A stretch of 64,000 nucleotides of DNA from Dryas octopetala (taxonomy: Eukaryota; Streptophyta; Magnoliopsida; Rosales; Rosaceae), in the NCBI GenBank assembly GCA_963921425.1, contig OY992838.1, forward strand, positions 20,191,861 through 20,255,860, written 5' to 3'. This document shows positions 49,401-60,572 of this stretch, piece by piece. A program made the position numbers and the translations under genes. Below the pieces are notes generated by a model. It was given only the letters and a program-made list of their open reading frames with translations. It was not told where the DNA came from and ran no database searches. Numbering within the stretch: position 1 is the stretch's first letter; every line of letters begins with the position of its first letter.

Positions 49401-52400
49401 CGTTATTTTGCAACTTGGTTACCTCTTCAGCCATGGCGGCGTATCGGACCGGATCGTAAGACCTCCTCTTCTGACGGACCAGTTTGCATCCCGGGTCGGT
49501 GTTCAGCCTGTGGGTGATCACGTCAGACGATATGCCTGGCATGTCATCGTAAGACCAGGCGAACACCTCCGCATTGGCACGGAGGAAGTCAACTATGGCA
49601 GAACGTTGCTCGGGGCTGATCTGAATCCCCACTCGGACGAGCCGATCCGGTGTCTCGGCCGAGATTGGCACTTCCTCCCAGGCCTCGGCGGGAAGGGGCC
49701 GAGTGTCTGGGTTCGGCTCGGAAGTGAAGTCGAATGTTTCCGCCCTTGGCCACCTGCCCGAATCAGCGATGGAGTCAAGTTCCTGTGAGTTCGGCAGCTG
49801 GCCCTTCTGCTTGATCGAAGCGGCGTAGTAAGACCGAGCCGAGCACTGGTCTCCCTGAATGACGATGCAGTCATCGCCCACCGGACATTTGATGAGGAGG
49901 TCGGCGTAATGGACGATGCAGTCAAGGTCGACCAGAGCCGGTCTGCCCAGAATGATGTTGTAGGCTGACGGCCGCTTGACGACAATGAAGTACGTCATGC
50001 AGGTCTTCTTGATCGGTCCCTTCCCGAGCGAAAGGGGAAGGTAAATGTGTCCGAGGGGCTGAACCACTTCTCCCCCGAATCCGACCAAGGCAGGTGTATC
50101 GGTCTCCAGCTTATCCTCGCCGATGCCCATCTGCGCGAACGCAGAGTGGTAGAGGATATTGACCGAGCTCCCTCCATCGACGAAGGAGCGTGCAATGGTA
50201 GTCCCGGCCACTTCAGCCACTATGACGACCGGGTCATAGTGGGGGAAGATGATCTCATTCGCTTCGTTAGGCTCAAAGGTGACCGGTGCCCAGTCTTTCC
50301 GTTGTCTTTTGGAAGTGCTGGGCTGACCTGCTTGGATTGACAGGGACTCATGAGCTTGAGCCGCCTGTCTGACATACTCCTTCTGGGATCGGTTAGAGCT
50401 TCCCACGAAGGTTGGCCCTCCGCCGATCGATCCGATGGCAGCATCCTGGACCTCGATGGTGTTGGTGGGCTTCTTCAGCGCAGCCTTGGGTACCCTAGGC
50501 CCGCCGGCCAGGAATTGATTGATCTTACCCGCCCGGGCAAGAGTCGCAATCCCATCGCGGAGGGCGTAGCAATCACCCGTGACGTGGCCGTGATTGGAAT
50601 GATACTTGCAGAAGACGCCCTCCCTGATTTTGTCTGGGGGAGGTCCCTTGATCTCCCTGGCAGCTGGGAGTTGGTCTTTGATCTTGGAGAAGATCGCCTC
50701 CAGACCGGCGTTGAGGGGAGTGTACTCCGTGTACTGGACAAACTTGGGCCCCTTGCCCAGAAGTTGGCGTGGCTCCTCGGTCCTGGTCTTCTTGGATTGG
50801 ACCTGGGGTTTGGGACTTGTAACCTCTCCCTCCTTCCTCTTGGCCGAGGTTGGCCTGGGATTCAGGGCCTCCACCTGAGCATCCCACTCCTCAGCCCGCG
50901 CCCACTTAGTGGCCTCAGCGGAAAGCTCATCGTAAGTGGAGGGAGGATTCCTCATTAGGTGGGAGCGGAGTCCCCCGGCGTGCAGACCTTGCATGAGGGC
51001 ATTCTTTGCTGACCTGTCGTCGCAATCGTCGCACTTCGTATATTCGATGTTGAAGCGGATCAGATAGGCCTTGAGGCTCTTCCCTTCCTGCTGTTTAATG
51101 AGCGACATATCGTTCAAGTTGTAGAGTCGTTCGGATACAACCCGATATCTCGCCAGGAAGGCCCTCCGGAGGTTGGAGAAGGAGTCGATGGAATTCGGTT
51201 GGAGAGTTCGGAACCATCCCCGAGCCGAGCCCTTCAAGTTCGAAGGGAAGATTCTGCACTTCGTGGCTTCAGATGCCTGGCGGGCCTCCATGGCGTATCT
51301 GAAGCTGTCAAGATGGTCGTACGGATCCTTGGCCCCATCGTACTGATCCATCTTGGGGGGCTTGGTGTCGCGGGAGACCTTAGCATCCATGATTCTGCTG
51401 GTGTACGGGAGGGGGAGTTCCTCTCCGTGGTCGGCTCTACCGGTGTACCCCCTGGAGACCTCGACGTGGCCGAGCCGATCGTGGACGCTCCGGATTTGGT
51501 CCTGGACCAGAGTCCGGACAAGATTTTCCACGTCGGGCGGGGTCGGCTCGGCCGCATTTTCCCCTGAGCGTTCGGCCTGGTTACCGAGTCTCTCACTCAC
51601 CGGTTGGCGAGTGATCCTCTCGCTCACCGGTCGTCGATCCGACATGATCATAGTCGATCCCAGTCGGTCACTCACCGATCGTCTCCCTGAGTGAGCTCCT
51701 GATGGGGAAGGATCCCGGCCGGTGATGGGGCCGAGCCTATCCCCAATCGGGATCCTGGTTTCGGCCGAATTGGCTGGACTGTTGGCCCCCAACCTGGATT
51801 GGGCCGGGGGTCGCCGATTTGTATTCAGGTCGGCACGGTCTCCGCTCGAATTCCTGGGGACACGCTTCCCGAAAGCCACCTGTTTTTGCTGGAGGAGATG
51901 GTGGGCATTTAGGAATTCGGCCTGTTCGGCCGGGGGCATATCCTCGAAGCCCGGGAAGGCGCAATCAGAGTCCTGCCGATCAGTCTGGTCGTTCGGCTCG
52001 GCAGGAGTGCTTTGCCGAGAAGGAGACGGTGAAAGGACCTCCTGCTCGGTTCGGGTCCGGCGCGATCGGAAACCCGATCCCCCACTGTTCTCGAGCTGAG
52101 CACGATGGCGTGCAAGTTCCCCGGCCAGCTCGGCCTGTTTTGCGAGCAGCTCATTATTCTGCTTCAGGAGTGCATTTTCAGCGGCTAGATGTCGTTGGCT
52201 CTCCTTAAGGAGTTTATGAGCAGCTCGGATTTTCGTGGGACCTTTGGACTTAGATGTTCTGGGGAGTTGTGCTCCCCTCCTCTTCTCAGGTGTCTCAGGC
52301 TGATGTTGTTCATCGTTCTGAGACGCCCCCGAAGAAGAGCTGCTGTCCCGAAAGATGGTAGTCATGATGACTTGTGTGAAGGAAGAGCTTAGCACTTGCG

Positions 52401-52413
52401 GTGATGAACGCAA
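46426..52413 (-). CDS. Gag-pol polyprotein, Tat lineage, intact frame
   Basis: The frame is 1995 codons with no stop or shift. The second Met (52365) may be the real start, since the first lies 37 nt from the LTR. Order: coiled coil and disordered N-terminus; gag core near residue 390; C-x2-H-x4-H-x4-C knuckle near 600; protease with D-G-G at 746; reverse transcriptase with Y-V-D-D at 1131-1134; its RNase H near 1270-1390; a second, archaeal-type RNase H with D near 1433. The integrase has its zinc site starting at His1651 and catalytic D1741, D1781, E1817 (D-x39-D-x35-E). The first Cys of the integrase C-x2-C is Tyr (residue 1689). It makes the capsid and enzymes for the element's own copying. 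Likely coding-competent. Confidence 0.95.
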   Translation of the reverse strand: MRSSPQVLSSSFTQVIMTTIFRDSSSSSGASQNDEQHQPETPEKRRGAQLPRTSKSKGPTKIRAAHKLLKESQRHLAAENALLKQNNELLAKQAELAGELARHRAQLENSGGSGFRSRRTRTEQEVLSPSPSRQSTPAEPNDQTDRQDSDCAFPGFEDMPPAEQAEFLNAHHLLQQKQVAFGKRVPRNSSGDRADLNTNRRPPAQSRLGANSPANSAETRIPIGDRLGPITGRDPSPSGAHSGRRSVSDRLGSTMIMSDRRPVSERITRQPVSERLGNQAERSGENAAEPTPPDVENLVRTLVQDQIRSVHDRLGHVEVSRGYTGRADHGEELPLPYTSRIMDAKVSRDTKPPKMDQYDGAKDPYDHLDSFRYAMEARQASEATKCRIFPSNLKGSARGWFRTLQPNSIDSFSNLRRAFLARYRVVSERLYNLNDMSLIKQQEGKSLKAYLIRFNIEYTKCDDCDDRSAKNALMQGLHAGGLRSHLMRNPPSTYDELSAEATKWARAEEWDAQVEALNPRPTSAKRKEGEVTSPKPQVQSKKTRTEEPRQLLGKGPKFVQYTEYTPLNAGLEAIFSKIKDQLPAAREIKGPPPDKIREGVFCKYHSNHGHVTGDCYALRDGIATLARAGKINQFLAGGPRVPKAALKKPTNTIEVQDAAIGSIGGGPTFVGSSNRSQKEYVRQAAQAHESLSIQAGQPSTSKRQRKDWAPVTFEPNEANEIIFPHYDPVVIVAEVAGTTIARSFVDGGSSVNILYHSAFAQMGIGEDKLETDTPALVGFGGEVVQPLGHIYLPLSLGKGPIKKTCMTYFIVVKRPSAYNIILGRPALVDLDCIVHYADLLIKCPVGDDCIVIQGDQCSARSYYAASIKQKGQLPNSQELDSIADSGRWPRAETFDFTSEPNPDTRPLPAEAWEEVPISAETPDRLVRVGIQISPEQRSAIVDFLRANAEVFAWSYDDMPGISSDVITHRLNTDPGCKLVRQKRRSYDPVRYAAMAEEVTKLQNNGFIREVNYPDWLANVVMVKKNNGKWRMCVDFTDLNRACPKDSFPLPRIDQLVDATAGHQLLSFMDAYSGYNQILMHKSDQEGTSFITDRGMYCYKVMPFGLKNAGATYQRLVNHMFRSSIGKSVEVYVDDMLVKSIKADDHVRDLSDMFGVLREYQMRLNPAKCVFGVRSGKFLGYLVSQRGIEANPEKIQALINMKSPRTRKEIQSLTGRVAALNRFISKSTDRCLPFFKALRGVGKSIEWTPQCEQAFQDLKRHMGEPPILSKPEEGEELFLYLSVSDSALSSVLVREVGGVQHPVFYTSRALADAETRYPKFEKMALALVSSARKLRPYFQAHSIVVLTDQPLRQILSKPETSGRLIKWSIELGEFDIIYRPRTAIKGQAMSDFICESTTTAENPPRADATPTASDPNTNGDYCQADLLTWTLYVDGSSNTMGSGAGLVLISPEQVVMEYALRFRFQASNNEAEYEALIAGLRLAKELGATKLNIFSDSQLIVNQILGEYETREPSMTAYLKKTRLLLGNFCEYKISQIPRAENCRADALARLASATDTGSARRVPVEILDRPSTAENEAIVMQTEAEPSWMTPITNYLASGILPPEKDKARLIKTRSARFSIIDGQLYKRSFSLPYLRCVTPQEGQNVLREIHEGICGNHSGGRALAYKTIRQGYFWPTLNKDADHLSRAYIKCQQFAAIPHQPPQLLTSISSPWPFAQWGLDLIGPMPKAKGQVTMAVVAVDYFTKWAEAEPLATTTAERMETFVWKNIICRFGMPHTIIADNGKQFDCKKFRSFCSRLNINLRFTAPYHPQSNGQVEAINKILKKTLKTKLDNAKGNWPELLPEVLWFYRTSYLNSTRETPYALAFGIDAVVPVEMGTPSFRTGTYNPETNDTGLRLGLDIIEERRTDANLCRAAYQQRVAKYYNQRVKPRSFGLGSLVMKKNPLAVKESSFDPNWTGPYRITGIVKPGTYNLATLAGKPLKHSWNAEHLKTYYQ

Positions 52414-52428
52414 CGGCTGAAGTCGATC

Positions 52429-52446
52429 TTCCCACAGACTGCGCCA
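52429..52446 (-). promoter_or_regulatory. Primer-binding site
   Basis: Three bases inside the 5' LTR, the minus strand reads TGGCGCAGTCTGTGGGAA. The TGG start pairs with a tRNA CCA end and the position is right. I do not name the tRNA. Confidence 0.7.
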
Positions 52447-52449
52447 ATC

Positions 52450-53519
52450 TGTTGATGCAAATTCTCGTGAGGTAGATGCAACAACTTAGAAACGCTGATC
52501 TGGCTGATCAGATGCTTTGCTGGATGATGAAGTGGATGTTGATTGAGATCTTCCTGCAAAAGAAAAAAGATCAAAGGAGATGGACCGGTGTGGTACCAGC
52601 CAAACACTCTCCGATGATGAAATCAGTGATGGTGTTTGATGGTGGATGAGGAAGAACAGAGGATGAACTTGGGAGAATAGGAAGAACAAGGCAAATGTTC
52701 TGGGTTATTCTCAGCAAGTTGAATAAGCTCTTTGGTGAGTGGGAATTTTTGTGTGAGTGTTTGTGGGTAGATGCATAGATGCGTAGATAGATCATTTTGT
52801 GCATATATGGTGCTTTATATAGGCAAAGGAAGACTTAATGAATAAGTTACCTGCATGTGAATGAATGGTTGCCAGAGACCCACGCACCTGGTCAGACCTA
52901 GTTGCATGCTCAGCTGCTTACTTCCACAGCATTCAATGCTGCATTGAATCCCCCATTAAATGCAAGGTTGGAAGGTTCAGGCAAACTGCCCCAGTAGTCA
53001 TGAATGCAGACTGGATATTCTATCTGTCAGAAGATTTGTGTCAGGTGCATTTAAGTGCGGCGGTTCGTCCCAGCATGATCTTCCCGGGAATGGCGGCGGA
53101 GAGCCGAGCCGAGCCGATACGAACACATGTTTCTTATGCGTAGACATGAAGTCCATGTGTGGTCGGATCGGAAATGTGATTCCAGACCGAGCCGGTCCAG
53201 TTGAAGGGGGTCTTTCCGAGCCCTAACTGGTCGACGCCAGAACTCGAATGGAGACCGTCCCCTGTGCCGAGCCGAGCCGAACTGGGATGACCGTGGAAAG
53301 ATGGACACTCGATCCCTTGGAAGATCATCGGTTCGGCTCGGACCGAACATGGTGGGCCCGGCGTGGAAACTCGGTCTGAGCTGGCAGAGGAAATGCCGAT
53401 CAGTGATGATGTGGAGGTCAAAGTTTGAACACAGAGAGTCAACTCCGAGGTGGGTGTTGACCAGCCACGTGTCGAGCCGTGATTGGCTGTTCGGATAGAT
53501 GTGGATTTTCCCACAAACA
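52450..53519 (-). repeat. 5' LTR (1070 bp)
   Basis: The promoter LTR for gag-pol. On the minus strand it starts TGTTTGTGGG and ends GCATCAACA. A TATATAAA box lies at 52814-52821. Confidence 0.95.
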
Positions 53520-53524
53520 GTCTC
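53520..53524. repeat. Target-site duplication GTCTC (right)
   Basis: Matches 41279-41283. TIM44 intron 4 continues from here. Confidence 0.95.
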
Positions 53525-53615
53525 ATTTCAAATACCTTCAAAATAGGCAGTGCTTCAAATATGTAGAATTCTGGATTGTCTAATCTTTTTTATTAGGGTT
53601 GTATCTTGCCTAGGG

Positions 53616-53798
53616 CTCCTTCCTGGATGTGTTTGTGCTTTTGTAATTCTTACAATGCCCTCAATTTCCTAGACAAACATGTTTTCCCTGTTAAAGTTCA
53701 GATGTTTTCTTTTATGAGACTAATCAGAAAAACATGCTTGTCTTGGAAATTGAGGGCATTGTAAGTATTACAAAAGCACAAACACATCCAGGAAGGAG
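53616..53798. repeat. Near-perfect 70-bp inverted repeat (hairpin) in TIM44 intron 4
   Basis: Arms 53616-53685 and 53729-53798 pair along 70 bp with three mismatches and a 43-nt loop. No target duplication or known MITE end is visible. The arms contain GT...TTCCTAG-like splice words. The source could be a local inverted duplication of intron sequence or a small-RNA precursor. Confidence 0.9.
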
Positions 53799-53952
53799 GA
53801 TCAGATGTTTTTGCACCGGTATGGCTCTTAGACCTATTGTTCTTATATGCACTAGTTGTTACTGTCACTTTGGCATTTGTTCATCATTTATTTTCATAAG
53901 GAACTTGTATCTTTTCTAGTAAATATGTTTTCATTGATAATTATGTTTGCAG

Positions 53953-54800
53953 GTTTCTTCTCATGTTAAAGAAAAGATCTCGGCTGCCACAGAGGAGGTC
54001 TACTTGGTGTTTTTTTCCTTACCTCTTACAAATGTTCTACTATGTACTTCAATCTGCTGAAGTTTATTGACTTTACCTTCTTTTTATTGTCCAATTTAGG
54101 TCAAAGAAACTTTTGTAATTGGGAAAGAACAGGCTTCAGGGCCTTCTGGTGCTTCAGCTGAGCATGTTGCTGATGCAGAAGATGGAACGAAGGCTTCAAT
54201 ATAGATTGATCCGAAATCTGATTCAAATCCAATATAGCACCTATGGGTACATAAGAAATGTATTGAATCGATTCTTTTTAATGAATAGATCCGATCGCAA
54301 CTTCGAATATGGAATTCAAAGGGATCAAATAGGAAATGATACTCTGAATCATAGAACTATAATGAAATATACGATCAACCAACATTTATCAAATTTGAAA
54401 AAGAGTCAGAAGAAATGGTTCGATCCTCTTATTTTTATTTCTCGAACCGAGAGATCCATGAATCAACATCTGGGGAAGATAAACAGCAGCACCCGGGGCC
54501 CAGTGATACTGCAGAATCATTATTTGGCAAATTTTGGTCAAGTGTTTCTCCCTCAAATGTTTCCTCTGCCTTCCATGGACTTAAGGAAGCAAAGTTTATT
54601 GACTTAGCAAAATAGGGATATGACATTGTAAAGGATGAGTTAGTGATAATCCAACTAAGAGAAAACACCTGGAGTATACTCCTCCCCCCACCTACCCCAC
54701 AAGGTGAAAGAAGTACAAGAACTGATCATCGTTGTTACACCCACCAAACAATCTCGCTGGAGTAAAAAGTGGGAGGCTATCAGAATGAAGGTTAAATTTT
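53953..54800 (+). pseudogene. TIM44 pseudogene exons 5-6, with plastid insertion
   Basis: Exon 5 (53953-53997) is 15 codons (V-K-E-K-I-S-A-A-T-E-E). Exon 6 starts at 54100 (V-K-E-T-F) and runs to the alanine-rich segment at 54199, where 263 bp of plastid DNA intervene. It then resumes at 54467 ([11 protein letters not shown]) and continues through [18 protein letters not shown] at 54613-54615 replaces a Lys codon. Frame changes follow near 54645, 54690 and 54715. The block ends near W-S-K-K-W-E-A-I at about 54785. Confidence 0.88.
54200..54462 (+). other. Nuclear plastid DNA insertion from ycf2 (263 bp)
   Basis: The frame reads a stretch of plastid Ycf2 (for example [15 protein letters not shown]) without a stop. 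It switches to TIM44 sequence on both sides. TCAA is present at both junctions (54196-54199 and 54463-54466), which looks like a 4-bp microhomology or short duplication. The frame being clean suggests a fairly recent insertion. Confidence 0.85.
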
Positions 54801-54849
54801 CATGCTTACATGAAACATTACAAAATTTTTCTATCTATTTGCCTTTTCT

Positions 54850-56864
<2,015 letters not shown>

Positions 56865-57440
56865 TCCTTCATATAAAAGTCAGATGGTAATGATGGATGT
56901 TGTAGCAAACTTCCCTAGGTTGTTATTCACTGCTAGGAAATTTTGTAGTAGATTATTTATCATTTATTGTTATGAATTAAACATAGTTGTGTTCTAAGCA
57001 TAATTATATATTTTAAAGGAATATTTGTTCTCACATATTTAAATTAATGAATAAATTCTTGCTGCCAAATAGAGTACAAATATGCTTTTACTCAGTACCT
57101 GTGAAAATGAAATAATCTCTATTGGTTGCTGCTTGCAACCTTGGAATCGTTTACAAGTTGCACAAAAGGAAAAGTAGATGCGTTGTACTGCACTTGCTTA
57201 TTCACTACCACCAGTTGGGAGAGTAGCTAACAAAAAGTAGAAAAGAACATAAAAGGCATCCATGATCCATCTCCATCTTATCTCATATTAGCTATCTTGA
57301 AACACTAAGATGAGCCATAGTCTAAAACTTTATCCTTGTGCAGAAATCTTAACCTACTAAGGACCTGTTTAAAAAGTGCTCGGGTTAGAGTTGGAGCAAC
57401 CAAGTTGAACCAAAACCTACTCAAATTAATAAATTAATAC

Positions 57441-59038
57441 CAAGGAATAAAATTTCGGATTTCGAGGAAATTTCGATGGAAATTTCGATGGAAATTTCGA
57501 CGGAAATTTCGAAGATTTTTAAATTTCGACAAAAATTAGATGGAAATGACGGAAATTGCTATCAAAATACGGAAATTTTGAATGAAACTTTACCATATGT
57601 TTATTTAACATATTATCTACTACATTGATAAAAAACATTGAAGAAACCAAATTATATAGTAGGTTTCATGTGATATAAGATGAATATAATGCGCGCTGGA
57701 GACAAATACTGTTAAAAAAATAGCTTACTAATTAATAATTATATAAATTTAATTTAACAAACACCTCAGAGCTTGTGTAATTTATTTTTCAATTTTTCAT
57801 AAATGAAAAGAACTTTTCAAAGCTTTGGATTGTTGTTGTTTGTGCTTGTTTGAAGTTGTTCGATTATTACTTTCATTGGAAATTTCAAGGACGAAATTCT
57901 TTGAAGGGGGATAGATTGTGAAACCCCTTTGAAGAGGGGTGGATTGTGAGACCCCGTATTTTTCCAAGTTTTATTTTGAAAAATATTTTAAAAATTTATT
58001 TGAGAAATAAAATATTTTAGGTTAATTTTATAATTTTTATTTTAAATTAGTTTGATCCGTTCTTTGACTTTTTGAACTATTGTGCTTTTGACTTCGACCT
58101 GTGGTTTGTTGGAAAGGTCTCGAACACATGAATATGTGAGCGTAAACTGTGCATCAATCGGAGTTACGATTTAAAAGATATGAATATTTGAAATAATGGA
58201 CATTTTTGTAAATTTATAAACATAAATTTTAAAAATCTAAAATCAAATTTTGTATGTTAAATTGTTAATTCTCTCTCCACAGTCCACACTTCCACAATAT
58301 CAATTCACGCAGCCCAATACCACTACCCAATACTGATGGCCTTATCTCTTTGACTTTTTCTTTCTTTTATTTTCTTTCTCCTTCAGTGCACTGTGCACGC
58401 AATTGCTGAACAAGCCACGCCCACTCTTTCTTCCTCTGGGCGCAGTCAGTCCCTCAGTGGTCGCCCACTCGCACCCATCAGTCATCGGTCATCAAGTCCT
58501 TCTTCTTTCTTTGTTTTTTTGTTTCTCCTTTTTGTTTCTTGTTTTTTCTTCTTCCTTTCTCTTTCGGTCTTTCCTTCCTGTTCCTTACCTTTTCCTTCCC
58601 GTGGCAGAGACCCTTCTTCCCTCTCATTTTTCTCTCCCAAGTACCAGCCCGCGCATAAATCTCTTCCTCCTTCTCCTCTCCCTCTCTTCCTCTTCTCCTC
58701 TCCGATTTCTTCCTCCTTTCCTCCCCGATTTCTTCTCCCCTCTTAGGCCGCCGAGATCTAGCCGGGATCTCCCTCTCTTGGGCCGCTGAGATCTGGCCGG
58801 AGTTGGCTGGGATCTCCCTCTCTTGCAAAGAGTGAAGACAGAGAAGGAATTGTTGGAGAAGACGAAGCTTTTCGAAATTTCGGTATATTTCGGAAAATTT
58901 CGGCGAAATTTCCGAAATTTCGAAAATTTCGCCGAAATGTTGACGAAATATTGACGAATAGGTGCCAAAATTTCCATACCCTTAAAAAACGAAATTTTCG
59001 GCGAAATTTCGCCGAAAATTTCGAAATTTAACTCCTTG
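57441..59038. mobile_element. Deletion derivative of hAT element B, 1598 bp
   Basis: Ends CAAGGAATAAAATTTCG and, inverted, CAAGGAGTTAAATTTCG match element B. They are flanked by a perfect 8-bp duplication ATTAATAC (57433-57440 and 59039-59046). The first about 300 bp follow element B closely, including an unusual 'gcgcgctgga' stretch. There is no transposase. The middle has foreign sequence, including a Ty3/gypsy 3' end at about 57880-58260 and a pyrimidine-rich block at 58370-58750. Confidence 0.9.
57880..58260 (+). mobile_element. Ty3/gypsy polypurine tract and LTR start (remnant)
   Basis: GACGAAATTCTTTGAAGGGG followed by TGTGAAACCCC, and a second similar TGTGAGACCCCG at 57946, look like the 3' end of a Tekay/Del-type element entering its LTR. 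The words ATCGGAGTTACG are shared, on the opposite strand, with the solo LTR at 12906-15578. It is embedded in the hAT derivative. Confidence 0.5.
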
Positions 59039-59493
59039 ATTAATACCTAACTTAATCCAAATTCCTAACTCATAAATATATATATTATATGTGAAATTTG
59101 GGTTAAATCCATTCTAATCCAAATGGGTTGATATTGGGTTTGAGAATCGAATTAAGTATCTTGCATATTGAGTTTTGGGTGGGCTCTACATCTTTCAATC
59201 CATCCAATGCTCCAAGCTGTGAAAGTTGCACCATGGATTCTAGAATCAAGCTGCTTTTCGGCCTCTATAATAAATTAAGGCTTAATAACTGCGTATTTTT
59301 TATTTTCATGTCAAACGCGTAGAGTAAGAAGTAAGCTACTAATCCATATATAAAATTGCACAATGCGAAACCAGCCACAAAAATAAGAAAGAAAAGCCAA
59401 AAACCTTCCCTCTCGCTCTGTCTCTCATGTCTTGCTTGAGACTGAGGCTTCCACCAGCCAGAAAGGAAGGCTTGGAAGAGCTTCACTTGCAAA

Positions 59494-60056
59494 TTGCAAA
59501 GCAAACTACACAAGCCCAAAGGCATTCACAAACCCAGAAGAAATCGTGTCAACACCATCACTAGTACTGCAGCAGCAGCTTCTGGTTCTGCTTTTGTTCA
59601 ACTTCGACCCTACAAATTTCTCCAACTACGTTTTCAACGAAAACCACGCCTTGCCCTGGGTTTTCACTTCAGTCGTCGCCACCTCCTTCACAATAATCAT
59701 CACCATGCACATGTATATGTTGACAAGCTCTTTAAAGTGTGCATGTATATGTTGACAAGCTCTTTAAAGAGCCTGCTGTGTCTGAGCAAGCAAAGTAACC
59801 GCCGAGCACATCAACCAAGTACATCAAGCCTCGTGAGCTGGATGCTGTGCCGGGATCAACAAGCTGCAAGCTAGCTGCAGCCGCTACTAATGAAAGTGAG
59901 GCACCTCAATCAACAACTTGTGCTGAGGATGATATCTGGGAGTCACTGAGATTTGTTTCACCCCTTATGCAAGGAATTGATGAAAGAGCAAAAGAGTTTA
60001 GAGCCAGGTTCAGAGCAGAAATGGAAGTTCAGGAGACGTTGGCACGTGATTTGTAG
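59494..60056 (+). pseudogene. Broken small gene, DUF761-like C-terminus
   Basis: One frame from 59494 encodes a basic, His-rich protein to a Y-V-D-K-L-F-K motif. A 32-bp tandem duplication (59710 and 59742) then shifts the frame. With the duplication discounted, a TAA follows near 59798. The downstream frame to the TAG at 60054-60056 ends with I-D-E-R-A-K-E-F-R-A-R-F-R-A-E-M. This resembles the C-terminal motif of plant DUF761 proteins, whose function is unknown. The 59047-59470 and 60057-60572 stretches on either side hold no recognised gene. Confidence 0.5.
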
Positions 60057-60572
60057 TAAAATTAAACCCTTCACTAATCAGATTTGAGGAGGGAATATTT
60101 ATTAGATTATCTAAAAGGATGTAAATGAAGTATTAAGATTATTCTGCATAAGAATTTGTCTTTTGTCCTGCAAGCAGTTGATGCCTTGCTTAGAAGTTGG
60201 TTGGTGTTAGGATGTTACGTAATAATAGAAGAGTATAGGTTTGGTTGCACAAGATTTCATGATGAGTCTGCAGAAGGTTTCATGATGGATCAGAAGGAGA
60301 GTCGAAAAGAAAAAAGAAACAATAAAAAGCCAATTTAGATATGATGTGCATCCCAAATTTTCTAGTTCGGAATATTGTGCACCATTTACTCTTTGCATTA
60401 ATGTTTCTTACATGTTTTTACTTTAAGGTGACCTAACAACAGCATAAATTACTACAGCTTACAATAATCATACTTAGGAGGTTCTCAAACCAAAGATGGA
60501 GGCTCCAGCTCTGCATGTTCTGCGACAACAGAACTAAAAGTTTTTTAATAAAACTTTATGAAAGTCTATCAG

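Larger units (their letters stand above)
41284..53519 (-). mobile_element. Complete young Tat-lineage Ty3/gypsy LTR retrotransposon, 12.2 kb
   Basis: Two 1070-bp LTRs (41284-42353 and 52450-53519) begin TG and end CA. They differ at five positions that I could count, with no indels, and are flanked by GTCTC duplications. The gag-pol gene runs on the minus strand, so the 5' LTR is at 52450-53519. Primer-binding site, polypurine tract, an unbroken 1995-codon polyprotein and an antisense spliced gene are all present. Five differences in 1070 bp (about 0.5 percent) imply an age of the order of a few hundred thousand years or less at commonly assumed plant LTR rates. Two RNase H domains in a row place it in the Tat lineage. 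Confidence 0.96.

Noticed and set aside
49593-52208. Plus-strand frames of 90-269 codons opposite gag-pol.
   Set aside because: They are shadows of the polyprotein on the other strand, with no splice signals or domains. The real antisense gene ends at 45374.
54119-54607. 162-codon open frame on the plus strand.
   Set aside because: It is a chance fusion of TIM44 sequence out of frame, the ycf2 insertion and TIM44 again. Not a gene.
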